Positions 17,283 through 26,489 of a DNA stretch of 64,000 bases are shown here, one piece after another. Source of the DNA: Paraburkholderia sp. PGU19 (GTDB lineage Bacteria; Pseudomonadota; Gammaproteobacteria; Burkholderiales; Burkholderiaceae); the NCBI RefSeq assembly GCF_013426915.1, contig NZ_AP023181.1, positions 2,170,001 to 2,234,000 on the forward strand, written 5' to 3'. The notes beneath the pieces were generated by a model. That model was not told the DNA's origin. It searched no databases and worked only from the letters and a program-made list of their open reading frames with translations. A program made the position numbers and the translations under genes. How positions within the stretch are numbered: the stretch's first letter is position 1; each line of letters starts with the position of its first letter.

Positions 17283-19454
17283 ATGCGACCATATTTTCGG
17301 TTAAAGGCGCAGTGCCTGTTGCTGGCTGCGATACTGGTATTGAGTGCATGTGGTGGTGGAGACGATGGAGGTCTGGCTTCGAGCAAGTCCGCCCAGGTGG
17401 GCGCGACGGCACCGGCGTCACAGCCTGCGCTCGCGGCGCCGGACTCGCCTATCGTCGCCGATACGTCGATCAACAAGTCGGTGCCGCCCGTCGAGTTGCC
17501 CGACACCGTGAAGCCGATCAACTACAAGCTGTGGTTCCGGCCTAACCCGGATCTGAACGCGTTCGACGGCCGCGCCGATGTCGAGATCCAGGTCACGAAG
17601 AACATCAATCAGATCGTCATTGCCGGGCATCGCATCAAGTTCGTCAACGGCAAGACGACGCTGCAGCCGGGCAACATCCAGCTGATCGCGACGCCGCAGG
17701 ACGACGGCGACTTCTACCAGCTGCGCCCCGTCAGCGGTCAGATTCATCCCGGCAACTACTCGCTGCATATGGAGTGGTCGGGCATCATCAACTTCAAGAC
17801 CTACGACGACCCCGCCACGAAAACAGGCGGCAGTTGCGGCGACGATCCGTATCCCGGCTGCTCCGCGGCGGAAGGCGTGTTCCGCGTCGATCTGAAGTCG
17901 ACGGACGGCACGACGAGCGGCGCGATCCTCACGCAAGGCGAAACCAACCTCGCGCGCCAATGGTTCCCGGGCTGGGACGAGCCGGCATTCCGCATGACGT
18001 ATGAGGTGTCGGCGGAAGTGCCGCAGAACTGGCGCGTCGTGTCGAATGCGGCGGAGAAGCCGTCCGTCAATGTGGATAGCGGCTACAAGCGCGTCACGTT
18101 CGACAAGACCCCGCCGATGCCGCAATACCTGCTGTTCTTCGGCGGCGGTATGTTCGATACACTCGAAGACGACTTCACGAGCCCGCTGAAGGACGGCAAG
18201 AATCTGCATTTGCGGATCTTCACGCCGCCGGGGATGCGCGACTGGGCCGTGCCCGCGATGCAGCAGACCAAGCAGGCGCTCGACTACTACTACCGCTATA
18301 CGGGCATCCCGTTGCCGCTGACGAAGTTCGACACGATCGCCGCGAACGATGCGTTCAAGGAGCAGAAGGACCTGAACTTCGGCGGGATGGAGAACTGGGG
18401 CGCCATTCTCGAATTCGCCGACGACATTCTTCCGCCGCCCGGCACGCCGATGTCCGACTACGGCGTGACGGTGTTGACGCACGAGGCTGCGCACCAGTGG
18501 TTCGGCGATCTCGTGACGCTCGACTGGTGGGACGACGTGTGGATGAACGAATCGTTCGCGACGTATTTCGAGAACAAGACGAAGATTCTGTTCTTCCCCG
18601 ATCGTTTCAGCTGGGTCGACGAGGTGAAGACCAAGTACGCGGTGATGTCGCGCGACCTGCGAAATACGTCGTTCCCGGTGCAGCCGAACTTCAACGACTG
18701 GGCATCGAATGATTTCGTGTTGAGCGCCAGCCCGTTCACGTACGACAAAGGCGGCATCGTGCTGAAGATGCTCGAGAACTATCTCGGCGATGGCGTGATG
18801 CGCAGGGGTCTGCAGTCGTATCTGGCCGACTACTCACTCGGCAACTCGACGCCCAAGCGTCTGTGGGACGAGCTTGCGAAGGTGAGCGGCGAGCCGATGG
18901 TCGCCATCGGCGACAGCTTCGTGCGGCAAACGGGCGTGCCGCTGGTATCGCTCGATACGCAGTGCGATCTGACGAGCAATCAGACGGTCGTTACGCTCAG
19001 GCAGTCGCCGTATCCGAACCAGAATCTGTATCCGGGCATTCAATGGACGGTGCCGTTGACGCTCGCTTACGGTGAAGGTCTCGCGCGGCGCAAGACGGTT
19101 GCGCTGAAGGACGCGCAGATGCAGGTGCGGGTCAACGGTTGTTCGGCCGTCGTCGCGGACCCGAGCGGGCTCGATTACTACGTGACGAACTACGGCGACA
19201 ACGCATGGAGCCAACTGCTCGCGCAGAGCAGCGCGTTGACCGATCCCGTTTTGCTGACCAACCTGCAGATGGAAGCGAAGATGCTCGTGAATTCGGGCCT
19301 GGCCGACCCTTCACGCGCGACGACGATCGGCTCGATCACGCCGCCCGTCAGCGCGATGGCACGCCGTCAGTTACTGGTGACGCCGCAGGCAGAAACGGTT
19401 CGTCCGACGCTGCGTTATCAGGGCAAGCTGAAGCCGCGTAACAAGACGGAATAA
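17283..19454 (+). CDS. M1-family metallopeptidase lipoprotein
   Basis: Aminopeptidase N-like zinc peptidase of 723 aa. The N-terminus is a lipoprotein signal (LSAC lipobox, Cys23) and the next 40 residues are a Ser/Ala/Pro linker, so the enzyme should be anchored in the envelope. The M1 core is present: FGGMENWGAI substrate motif, the zinc motif HEAAHQWFGD (HEXXH) and the third ligand in NESFATYFE. The C-terminal region has two Cys that may form a disulfide. It ends with a likely terminator and is not in an obvious operon. Confidence 0.92.
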   Translation: MRPYFRLKAQCLLLAAILVLSACGGGDDGGLASSKSAQVGATAPASQPALAAPDSPIVADTSINKSVPPVELPDTVKPINYKLWFRPNPDLNAFDGRADVEIQVTKNINQIVIAGHRIKFVNGKTTLQPGNIQLIATPQDDGDFYQLRPVSGQIHPGNYSLHMEWSGIINFKTYDDPATKTGGSCGDDPYPGCSAAEGVFRVDLKSTDGTTSGAILTQGETNLARQWFPGWDEPAFRMTYEVSAEVPQNWRVVSNAAEKPSVNVDSGYKRVTFDKTPPMPQYLLFFGGGMFDTLEDDFTSPLKDGKNLHLRIFTPPGMRDWAVPAMQQTKQALDYYYRYTGIPLPLTKFDTIAANDAFKEQKDLNFGGMENWGAILEFADDILPPPGTPMSDYGVTVLTHEAAHQWFGDLVTLDWWDDVWMNESFATYFENKTKILFFPDRFSWVDEVKTKYAVMSRDLRNTSFPVQPNFNDWASNDFVLSASPFTYDKGGIVLKMLENYLGDGVMRRGLQSYLADYSLGNSTPKRLWDELAKVSGEPMVAIGDSFVRQTGVPLVSLDTQCDLTSNQTVVTLRQSPYPNQNLYPGIQWTVPLTLAYGEGLARRKTVALKDAQMQVRVNGCSAVVADPSGLDYYVTNYGDNAWSQLLAQSSALTDPVLLTNLQMEAKMLVNSGLADPSRATTIGSITPPVSAMARRQLLVTPQAETVRPTLRYQGKLKPRNKTE

Positions 19455-19471
19455 CGTCGCTCCCGTTTGAA

Positions 19472-19515
19472 CGACGCGCGCCCGTTCGCATCATGCGGAC
19501 GGGCGCGTCTGTTTT
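19472..19515 (+). terminator. Terminator after the M1 peptidase gene
   Basis: An imperfect but long stem: ACGCGCGCCCGTTCGCA pairs with TGCGGACGGGCGCGT around a 3-4 nt loop near 19491-19494, followed by CTGTTTT. Confidence 0.65.
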
Positions 19516-19535
19516 GCTTTGCGCTATTGCACGCG

Positions 19536-20465
19536 TCAGGCACGCAGTTCGGCAGGTTCGAGAAAGAAGGATGTGTTCTCCGCGAGCCGCTCGATCATGA
19601 AGTCGATGAACGTCCGCACGCGCAGCGGCTGTTCAGTGCGATGCCGGTAGTAGATGTAGATCGATTCGCGCTGCGTCATGTGCTGTGTCAGCAAGGGCAC
19701 GAGCCGTTTGCTACGAATATGCGAGACGGCCGAGAAGCTGCCTAGCTGGCCGATTGCGAGACCCGCCAGCACCGCGTCCGTCTCCGCGTCGATATCGTTC
19801 GCGCACAGCGTCGCGGCCACGTCGCGATAGACGATTTCATTGCCGATCAGAAATTCCCACGGCGCCTGCTTGCCGGTGTTTGCGCGCAGGTATCCCGTGC
19901 AGCGATGCGTGTCGAGTTCGTCGACCGTCGACGGTTTGCCGTGACGCTCGATATACGCCGGCGACGCGCACACGATCAACTGAATAGGCAGCAACCGCCG
20001 CGCAATCGTGCCGCCCGAAGGCGGCGAACCGCCGCGAAAGCCGACGTCGGCACGATCGCTGACGAGGTCGGTGAAGTGATCGTCGAAGCGCACGTCCAGT
20101 TGCACCTCGGGATAGAGCGCGGCGAATTCGAGGACGGACGGCCATAGCACCGCGCGCCCCAGCGCCATCGGCGCGCTCACGCGCAGCGGGCCCGCGACTT
20201 CGTCTTTGGCGCGGCGCGCGTCGTCGATCGCTGACGACAGCGTGGCGAGCGCCGGCTCGACGCTTTGCAGCAGCCGCTGTCCTTCCTCCGTCAGGCTCAG
20301 CTTGCGCGTGGTCCGATGAAACAGCCGCACGCCGAGCGACTTTTCCAGCTGCATCACGGCGTGACTGGCCGCCTGAGGCGAGATGCCCTGATCGACGGCG
20401 GCCTTGCGCAGGCTGCCGACGGCAGCGGCGCGGACAAAGATCGAAATGGCGCGGACCTCGTTCAT
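19536..20465 (-). CDS. LysR-family transcriptional regulator
   Basis: LysR-type regulator of 309 aa: N-terminal winged helix (ISIFVRAAAVGSLRKAAVDQGISPQAASHAVMQLE) and LysR effector domain. It belongs to the branch with the ALGRAVLWPSVLEFAALYPEV segment, common beside oxidoreductase genes. It diverges from the SDR gene, with 119 bp between starts, so the SDR gene is the likely target. Confidence 0.85.
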   Translation of the reverse strand: MNEVRAISIFVRAAAVGSLRKAAVDQGISPQAASHAVMQLEKSLGVRLFHRTTRKLSLTEEGQRLLQSVEPALATLSSAIDDARRAKDEVAGPLRVSAPMALGRAVLWPSVLEFAALYPEVQLDVRFDDHFTDLVSDRADVGFRGGSPPSGGTIARRLLPIQLIVCASPAYIERHGKPSTVDELDTHRCTGYLRANTGKQAPWEFLIGNEIVYRDVAATLCANDIDAETDAVLAGLAIGQLGSFSAVSHIRSKRLVPLLTQHMTQRESIYIYYRHRTEQPLRVRTFIDFMIERLAENTSFFLEPAELRA

Positions 20466-20584
20466 CGGCTGTTCCCGATTAGCAAATAAAAGTTGATTAT
20501 CAGTCTAGCAATTGATGGCTAGTTTATGCGAATCGGACGTCCTATTCTTCGTTCCACTCTCACCACGAACGTAGGAACACGATC

Positions 20585-21442
20585 ATGAGCAACGTCACGA
20601 AACAACAGTTCAAGCGCGTCTGGTTCATCACGGGCGCTTCGCGCGGTCTGGGCGCGCTGATGGCGGAAGCGGCGCTGGCGGACGGCAATGCCGTCGTTGC
20701 TGCGGGCCGCAATGCCGCCGCAATTGTCGAGCGGCTCGGAGAGTCGCCGGCCGTGCTGCCCGTCGCGCTCGACGTGACCAGCGAAGCGCAGGCGCAAGCG
20801 GCCGTCGAGGCCGCCGTCGAGAAGTTCGGCCGGATCGACGTGCTGATCAACAATGCCGGCTTCGGCCTGCTGGCGGCTGTCGAGGAATCGAGCGACGCCG
20901 ACGTGCGCCGTATGTACGACACCAACGTCTTCGGTCTGCTGAATGTGACGCGCGCCGTGCTGCCCGTCATGCGCAAGCAACGCTCGGGGCATGTGATCAA
21001 CATGTCGTCGATCGGCGGTTATCGCTCGGGGGCGGGTTTTGGCGTGTATTGCTCGACGAAGTTCGCTGTCGAAGGCATCACGGAAGCGCTGCATGCGGAG
21101 TTGAAGCCGCTCGGCATTCACGCGACGGTCGTCGAGCCGGGCTACTTTCGCACGGACTTCCTGGATGGGTCGTCGCTGCTCGTCGGCAAGGACATCATCG
21201 ACGACTACGATGAGACGTCGGGCAACGTCCGCCGTTTCGCGGTCGGCATGAACCACAACCAGCCTGGCGATCCGCAGAAACTGGCGACCGCGCTCGTCGC
21301 GCTCGTCGACGCGCAAACGCCGCCGCTGCGTCTTCCGCTTGGCACCGATACGCTGAAGGCGATCGCGGAGAAGAACGAATACGTGACAACGGAAACGGAA
21401 GCCTGGAAGACGCTGTCGGCGTCCACAGACTTCCCTGTCTAA
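20585..21442 (+). CDS. Short-chain dehydrogenase/reductase
   Basis: NAD(P)-dependent SDR of 285 aa. The cofactor motif TGASRGLG is near residue 16, NNAG in DVLINNAGFG, and the catalytic Tyr-Lys in YCSTK near residue 156, with Ser in MSSIGG. The substrate cannot be predicted. Divergent from a LysR gene and probably under its control. Confidence 0.88.
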   Translation: MSNVTKQQFKRVWFITGASRGLGALMAEAALADGNAVVAAGRNAAAIVERLGESPAVLPVALDVTSEAQAQAAVEAAVEKFGRIDVLINNAGFGLLAAVEESSDADVRRMYDTNVFGLLNVTRAVLPVMRKQRSGHVINMSSIGGYRSGAGFGVYCSTKFAVEGITEALHAELKPLGIHATVVEPGYFRTDFLDGSSLLVGKDIIDDYDETSGNVRRFAVGMNHNQPGDPQKLATALVALVDAQTPPLRLPLGTDTLKAIAEKNEYVTTETEAWKTLSASTDFPV

Positions 21443-21472
21443 GCCGGTATTGATCGGACGAAAGTGAAAAGC

Positions 21473-21504
21473 AACAGCGCCGCTGCGAGAGCAGCGGCGC
21501 TGTT
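21473..21504. terminator. Bidirectional terminator-like hairpin
   Basis: AACAGCGCCGCTGC (21473-21486), loop GAGA, GCAGCGGCGCTGTT (21491-21504): a perfect 14-bp stem between the convergent SDR gene and the Pro/Ala-rich protein gene. No long T-run follows. Confidence 0.7.
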
Positions 21505-21527
21505 GTGCTTTGCGTGAATAACCCGCG

Positions 21528-22373
21528 TTATTTCGGTGGCGGCAGTGAGGGGTCGAGCTTGGCGGAATCGCGGACCAGTTGATCCGTCGCCGCGGCGGCG
21601 ATGGGGTTCGAACCGGCGCCGGGTTTCATCGCCTGTTGTTGCTGTTCGGTCGCAGCGCGAACGGCCGACATATCCGGCGGCGGCAGCGAAGGATCGGGCT
21701 TCGCCGAATCGCGCACCAACTGGTCTGTTTGCGCAGCCCCCGTTTGATACGCGCCGCGAGACGCGCTGCGCGGGTTCGTGCTCGCCGTGGGAGGCGTCTG
21801 CGTCGGCATCGACGTGGGAGGCGGCAACGAAGGATCGAGCTTCGCCGATTCGCGGACGAGTTCGTCCGTTTCCGGCGTCGTGCCCTGATTCGCTGCTGCG
21901 CGTCGGTCGAGGCTTTCGCGTCCGCGTTGCGCACGGGGCGCTGGCGCTGGTGCTGGCACCACTTTCGGCGCGCCCGCGTCCTGCACGTTGACCGATGCAA
22001 CGGCCGTCGACGGCGCCGGCTTCGCCTGCTCGGTGCTCTGCGTGACGGCAGCGCTGGGCGCGGGCTTCACCGGCGCGGGTGCTGCCGGAACTGGAGCGGG
22101 AGCGGGAACGGGAGCCGGAACAACGGGCTGCTGCGCGACGGCGGCACTCTTCGTGACCTCGCGCGACGGCGTCGACTGGTCGATACTGCCTTCCGTCATA
22201 TGACTTTCGCTCACGCGCGAATCGACGGCAGCAGGGCGCACGGTTTCATCCATGCCGGCCCTGGCTTCGGCCGTTGCACGGCGGTCCGCCTGAAGCAGCA
22301 TCAGGTACGTGGTCAAGGCCGCGCCGAGCACGAGCCCGGCGAGAATCATCAAAATCTTTCGGGTAGTCATCAT
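21528..22373 (-). CDS. Membrane-anchored Pro/Ala-rich protein with a triplicated LVRDSAKxDPSLPPP motif
   Basis: Protein of about 281 aa, not assigned to a family. One hydrophobic helix near residues 5-28 (ILMILAGLVLGAALTTYLML) is followed by a long low-complexity Pro/Ala/Val region (APVPAPAPVPAAPAPV). The C-terminal part has three copies of an 18-residue unit: TDELVRESAKLDPSLPPP, TDQLVRDSAKPDPSLPPP and TDQLVRDSAKLDPSLPPP, the last at the very C-terminus. Topology would put the repeats in the periplasm. The start is uncertain: ATG 22373 is used, but ATG 22370 and a GTG at 22409 are possible. Composition suggests an extended envelope-spanning linker. Confidence 0.7.
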   Translation of the reverse strand: MMTTRKILMILAGLVLGAALTTYLMLLQADRRATAEARAGMDETVRPAAVDSRVSESHMTEGSIDQSTPSREVTKSAAVAQQPVVPAPVPAPAPVPAAPAPVKPAPSAAVTQSTEQAKPAPSTAVASVNVQDAGAPKVVPAPAPAPRAQRGRESLDRRAAANQGTTPETDELVRESAKLDPSLPPPTSMPTQTPPTASTNPRSASRGAYQTGAAQTDQLVRDSAKPDPSLPPPDMSAVRAATEQQQQAMKPGAGSNPIAAAATDQLVRDSAKLDPSLPPPK

Positions 22374-22635
22374 ACTGACGGTCGTTCGATCGACGCGAGC
22401 GTCGATCACCGACCGCTCGCGGGTTTAAATCAGACAAATGCCAGCAATTGGCACGCCTGACGTGGAGACAGGCGAGCAATAAGCAGAGAATCGTGCTCCC
22501 CAAAGGGGACGATGACCGCCAGGCGCAGGAAACGCGGCGAGTCGAAGCTTCTCCGATTATCGAACGCTTCGGTTTAGTTTGCGTGTCGAGAACGCGCGCT
22601 ACTGACGGCGCGTTGATTGCACAACTAACGTCTGA

Positions 22636-22941
22636 TCATTCCCAGGGATTGGGTGCGTACAGTCCCTGTTGGCGGCGCATGCCATGACGCAGGAACCAGT
22701 GCCTGACGGCACTGAGCTTGCGCGGCAAGCCCGGCATCCGATTGCCTTCGATGCGGGCTTTTGCGCACGACGTCGCGTACTCGATCGCCTCTTCCTCGGA
22801 AGAAAAGTAGCCGAGGATGCCAAAGGCTTTACGCCGTCCGTTCGGGCCGGTGACGAACACGCTGGCCGCGTATCCACGAGTGCCCACGGACGCAAGTGGG
22901 ATGATGACGTGGCGCCGGTAATGTACTGCATGCCTGTCCAT
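22636..22941 (-). CDS. Conserved hypothetical protein
   Basis: Protein of 101 aa, basic, with a GYFSSEEEAIEYATSCAKARIEG segment that looks like an alpha/beta domain used for small regulatory or stress proteins in Burkholderia. No function is assigned. ATG 22941 is chosen because GGAG lies 6 bases upstream; ATG 22947 is also in frame but immediately abuts it. Confidence 0.6.
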   Translation of the reverse strand: MDRHAVHYRRHVIIPLASVGTRGYAASVFVTGPNGRRKAFGILGYFSSEEEAIEYATSCAKARIEGNRMPGLPRKLSAVRHWFLRHGMRRQQGLYAPNPWE

Positions 22942-23137
22942 GATCATCTCCAAGGGTTTTGCCCTAGGTCACATGGTACACGTTGCGAAACAGTGCCGGC
23001 AATGCATTGCGGGTGCGAAAAAAAATTCGCCAGCGGATGCGCTGGCGTGACGCGCGATGCAGGCAATGGGGCTGCATCACGCGTGATGTGGAGCGTTTTT
23101 GCTGCTTTTGCCACGCTATGTGGCGCGAAGCGTCTGC

Positions 23138-23971
23138 TTAAGCGCTGCGCTCCATCGGTTCGCCGAGCACGAACGCACCGCCCTGGAAGCGTTGCGCCGG
23201 GTCGTCGTATTCGGCCGTCGGCGATGTGACGGGGAAGCGGTCCGAGAACTGGGTGGAGCTATCGCGCGGACGGAAGCCGAGAAAATTCGCCTTCGTGTTG
23301 TCCCACCACTTGATGGGGTTGTCCGACGCGCCATAGACGACGGCATGGCCGACACGGTTCGTGAACAGCGAGCAGCGCACCAGTTCGATGAAGTCGCGAT
23401 AGCTCAGGTACGTGACGAGCATGCGCGGATTCTTCGGTTCTTCGAACGACGAGCCGATGCGCAGGCACACGGTCTCGATGCCGAAGCGGTCGAAGTAGTA
23501 GCGCGACAGCGACTCGCCGAAGCACTTCGTCACGCCGTAAAGGCTGTCGGGACGTTGCGGCGCGTCGGTGTCGAGCACTTCGGTGACGGGATGAAAGCCA
23601 ATTGCGTGATTCGAGCTGGCGAATACGACGCGCTTCACGCCATGTTTGCGCGCGGCTTCGTACAGGTTGTACGTGCCGCGGATGTTCGCTTCGATCAGAT
23701 CGTCGAACGGTGCGTCGATCGAAATGCCGCCCAGATGCACGATCGCATCGACGCCTTCGACCATACGCATCACGGCCTCCCGGTCCGCCAGATCGACGAC
23801 GCTCGCTTCCTCGTGCGCAGCCGCGGCGCTCATGGGGGCGATGTCGCTCACGCGCACGATGTCGGCCCAGCCGGCTAGCGCATCGCGCAGCTGACGGCCC
23901 AGATTGCCGCCCGCGCCCGTCAGCAGCAGGCGGCGGAATGGCTTGCGCGACCCAGCAGATGTCTCGTTCAT
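23138..23971 (-). CDS. udh: Uronate dehydrogenase (NAD+)
   Basis: Extended-SDR enzyme of 277 aa oxidising glucuronate/galacturonate to the aldaric acid lactone with NAD+. Motifs: TGAGGNLG cofactor loop, HLGGIS, SSNHAIGF, YGVTKCFGE with the catalytic Tyr and Lys, GAS-N-x-x-x-WWDN, and C-terminal RFQGG, all as in Agrobacterium and Pseudomonas Udh. The ATG at 23971 is preceded by AAGGA. A perfect LacI-type palindrome sits 30 bp upstream, and a LacI regulator and ExuT-like transporter adjoin. Confidence 0.88.
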   Translation of the reverse strand: MNETSAGSRKPFRRLLLTGAGGNLGRQLRDALAGWADIVRVSDIAPMSAAAAHEEASVVDLADREAVMRMVEGVDAIVHLGGISIDAPFDDLIEANIRGTYNLYEAARKHGVKRVVFASSNHAIGFHPVTEVLDTDAPQRPDSLYGVTKCFGESLSRYYFDRFGIETVCLRIGSSFEEPKNPRMLVTYLSYRDFIELVRCSLFTNRVGHAVVYGASDNPIKWWDNTKANFLGFRPRDSSTQFSDRFPVTSPTAEYDDPAQRFQGGAFVLGEPMERSA

Positions 23972-24000
23972 TGCTAATCCTTCAAAATAACCTGAAATAA

Positions 24001-24014
24001 GGAAAACGTTTTCC
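24001..24014. promoter_or_regulatory. LacI-type operator upstream of udh
   Basis: GGAAAACGTTTTCC is a perfect 14-bp palindrome with the central CG typical of LacI/GalR-family operators, 30 bp before the udh start. GAAAACGTT recurs before the regulator gene and the transporter gene. Confidence 0.7.
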
Positions 24015-24127
24015 AACTATAAAGGCGACGCCGGTTGTGCGTCAATCGCCAGATTCAACAAGCCGCAAGAGGCGAGCCAACAGGTTTCATTCGAGGCGTT
24101 TTCTGCGACAATTCGGTTACGGCAAAA

Positions 24128-24139
24128 GAAAACGTTACC
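24128..24139. promoter_or_regulatory. LacI-type half-operator before the regulator gene
   Basis: GAAAACGTTACC shares the left half and centre of the udh palindrome and ends 7 bp before the regulator ATG, so the LacI-type protein may repress its own translation start region. Confidence 0.5.
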
Positions 24140-24145
24140 TTCCGG

Positions 24146-25138
24146 ATGAAAAAAGTTTCCCCAACGATTCGCGATGTCGCTGGCGACGCGGGCGTGTCGG
24201 TCGCGACCGTTTCCAAATACATCAATGGCGCGCAGCGTTTTTCTCCTGCCGTCGAAGCGCGGCTCAAGGAAGCGATCGAGCGGCTCGGCTATCGCTCGAA
24301 CCCGCTTGCGCGCTCGATGATCACGGGCCGCACGCGCACCATCGGGCTCGCGATCCTCGACATCAGCAATCCGCACTTCACGAACGTCGTGAAGGGCGCG
24401 AACCGCGTCGCGCTGCAGCACGACTACACGCTGCTGCTCGTCGACACCGAAGAAAACCAGGCGCGCGAGCGTTCGCTGATCGAGGCGCTGGCGCAGCGAG
24501 TCGACGGTCTGATCGTCAACTCGCGGATGCCCGACGAAGAATCGCAGTGGATGCTCGAACTCAACAAGCCGCTTGTGCTGCTGCGGCGCAGTCCGGGTCT
24601 GCCGATTCCGAGCGTCGGTATCGACAACCGGCTTGCCACTTACATGCTCGCGCGTCATCTGCTGAACCTCGGGCATCGGCATATCGCGTATCTCGGCTTT
24701 GGCCAGGCCCGCATCAACGACGAGCGCATTCGCGGCGCGCGCGAGTGTCTCGACGAAGCCGGCCTCACGCTCGACGTGCACGACGCGCATGCGCCCACGG
24801 CGCAAGCTGGCGAGCAGGCCTGCTCGCGCGTGATGCTCGGGCCGCAGCGGCCGCAGGCGGTGATCTGCTACAACGATCTGATCGCACTCGGCTTCATGAA
24901 AGAGGCGGCTTCGCTCGGTTTCAAGCTGCCGCGCGACGTCTCCGTGACGGGCATCGACAACGTGCCGTATGGCGAGTACGCCGCGCCCGCGCTGACTACC
25001 GTTGATATTCAAAGCGAGAAGATGGGCGAACTGGCGATGCAGAAACTGATCGACGGTCTCGCGGGCCACGCGGAAGCCGAGCATTCGGTGTTCGAGCCGC
25101 GCCTGATCGTGCGCGAGTCGACGGCCGCTTGCGGCTGA
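24146..25138 (+). CDS. LacI-family regulator of uronate genes
   Basis: LacI/GalR-family repressor of 330 aa. The N-terminal helix-turn-helix is TIRDVAGDAGVSVATVSKYINGAQRFS, followed by the hinge helix (LARSMITGRTRTIGL) and a periplasmic-binding-protein-like effector domain. ATG 24146 gives the standard LacI start MKKVSPTIRDVA; the frame is open 37 codons upstream without a ribosome site. Flanked by udh and an ExuT-like transporter that share its operator motif, it probably responds to a hexuronate or its product. Confidence 0.87.
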   Translation: MKKVSPTIRDVAGDAGVSVATVSKYINGAQRFSPAVEARLKEAIERLGYRSNPLARSMITGRTRTIGLAILDISNPHFTNVVKGANRVALQHDYTLLLVDTEENQARERSLIEALAQRVDGLIVNSRMPDEESQWMLELNKPLVLLRRSPGLPIPSVGIDNRLATYMLARHLLNLGHRHIAYLGFGQARINDERIRGARECLDEAGLTLDVHDAHAPTAQAGEQACSRVMLGPQRPQAVICYNDLIALGFMKEAASLGFKLPRDVSVTGIDNVPYGEYAAPALTTVDIQSEKMGELAMQKLIDGLAGHAEAEHSVFEPRLIVRESTAACG

Positions 25139-25199
25139 GGGTCGACTCGCGCCATCAGCGATGGCACGCGCGCCGCGCGTCGCAGCGCGGCACACCGGA

Positions 25200-26489
25200 T
25201 TACGCATCGAGCTTCGCGGGCGTCATGCGCGGCGTCAGCAGATGCATGACGACGAGCGCGACGAGGTAGGCGAGCGCGCCGATCGCGAACAGCACCCAGT
25301 AGTGGCCCGTACGTTGGAGCACCTGGCCGATCACTTCGGAGAACAGCACGCCGCCGACCGAACCCGCCATCCCGCCGATACCCACCACGGCGCCGAGCGC
25401 GCGGCGCGGGAACAGGTCAGATGCCGTCGTGAACAGATTCGCCGACCAGCCCTGGTGCGCAGCCGCTGCGAGACCGACGATGCCCACGGCAACCCACAGA
25501 TTGTCCACTTGCGACACGAACGCGATGGGCAGCACGCAGCACGCGCAGATCAGCATCGCTGTCTTGCGCGCGGCGTTCACGCTCCAGCCCTTGCGCAGCA
25601 ATGTCGACGAAATCCAGCCGCCGCCGATGCTGCCGACCGTCGTGATCGCGTAAATGACGACGAGCGGCAAGCCGATGTGCTGCATGTCCATGCCGCGCGA
25701 CTCGTTGAGCCACTTCGGCAGCCAGAACAGGTAGAACCACCAGACGGGATCGGTCAGGAACTTGCCGATCAGGAACGCCCACGTTTCGCGCTTGCGGATC
25801 AACTGGCCCCAGCCCGGCGCGGCTGCGTTCGCGTTGCGGGCGTCGAGCGCGTCGGCGTCGTCGCGCGTATCGTCGAACGCTTCCTCCTGGTCGCTACGGT
25901 CGGCGGGACGATAGACGACGAGCCACACGGCCAGCCACACGATGCCGATCGCGCCGATGATGATGAACGCCGCGCGCCAGCCGTACAGCACGGCGATGGG
26001 CGGAATGATCGCGGGCGCGAACACCGCGCCGATGTTAGCGCCCGAGTTGAAGATGCCCGTGGCGAGCGCGCGCTCGCGGCGCGGAAACCATTCAGCCGTG
26101 GTCTTGATCGCGGACGGGAAGTTGCCGCCTTCGCCGATGCCGAGCAGTGCGCGCACCATCGCGAAGCCCATCACCGAGCCGACGGCTGCGTGCAGCATCG
26201 CGGCGATGCTCCAGACCAGCATCGCGGCCGCGTAGGAAATACGCGTGCCGAGCCAGTCGACGATGCGCCCGAAGCCCAGCAGGCCGATTGCATAGAACGC
26301 CGAGAAGGCGATCACGATGCGGCCGTACTGCACCTGCGTCCAGCCGATTTCGTGCTGGAGCACGGGGGCGAGCAGACCGAGAATCTGCCGGTCCATGTAG
26401 TTGATGACGGTCGCGAAGAAAAGCAGCGCGCAGACGGTCCAGCGGAAGCGGCTGGCAGATCGCACGACGCCGACGACGGCAGATTGCAT
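25200..26489 (-). CDS. ExuT-like MFS hexuronate/anion:cation symporter
   Basis: Major facilitator protein of 429 aa with 12 predicted membrane helices, of the anion:cation symporter group to which ExuT/GarP/GudP belong (MDRQILGLLAPVL, FPSAIKTTAEWFP and RRERALATGIFNSGANIGA are typical). Hexuronate is the likely substrate because Udh and the LacI regulator adjoin. The ATG at 26489 follows CGGAGACATAC. A near-palindromic operator lies about 119 bp upstream. Confidence 0.85.
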   Translation of the reverse strand: MQSAVVGVVRSASRFRWTVCALLFFATVINYMDRQILGLLAPVLQHEIGWTQVQYGRIVIAFSAFYAIGLLGFGRIVDWLGTRISYAAAMLVWSIAAMLHAAVGSVMGFAMVRALLGIGEGGNFPSAIKTTAEWFPRRERALATGIFNSGANIGAVFAPAIIPPIAVLYGWRAAFIIIGAIGIVWLAVWLVVYRPADRSDQEEAFDDTRDDADALDARNANAAAPGWGQLIRKRETWAFLIGKFLTDPVWWFYLFWLPKWLNESRGMDMQHIGLPLVVIYAITTVGSIGGGWISSTLLRKGWSVNAARKTAMLICACCVLPIAFVSQVDNLWVAVGIVGLAAAAHQGWSANLFTTASDLFPRRALGAVVGIGGMAGSVGGVLFSEVIGQVLQRTGHYWVLFAIGALAYLVALVVMHLLTPRMTPAKLDA

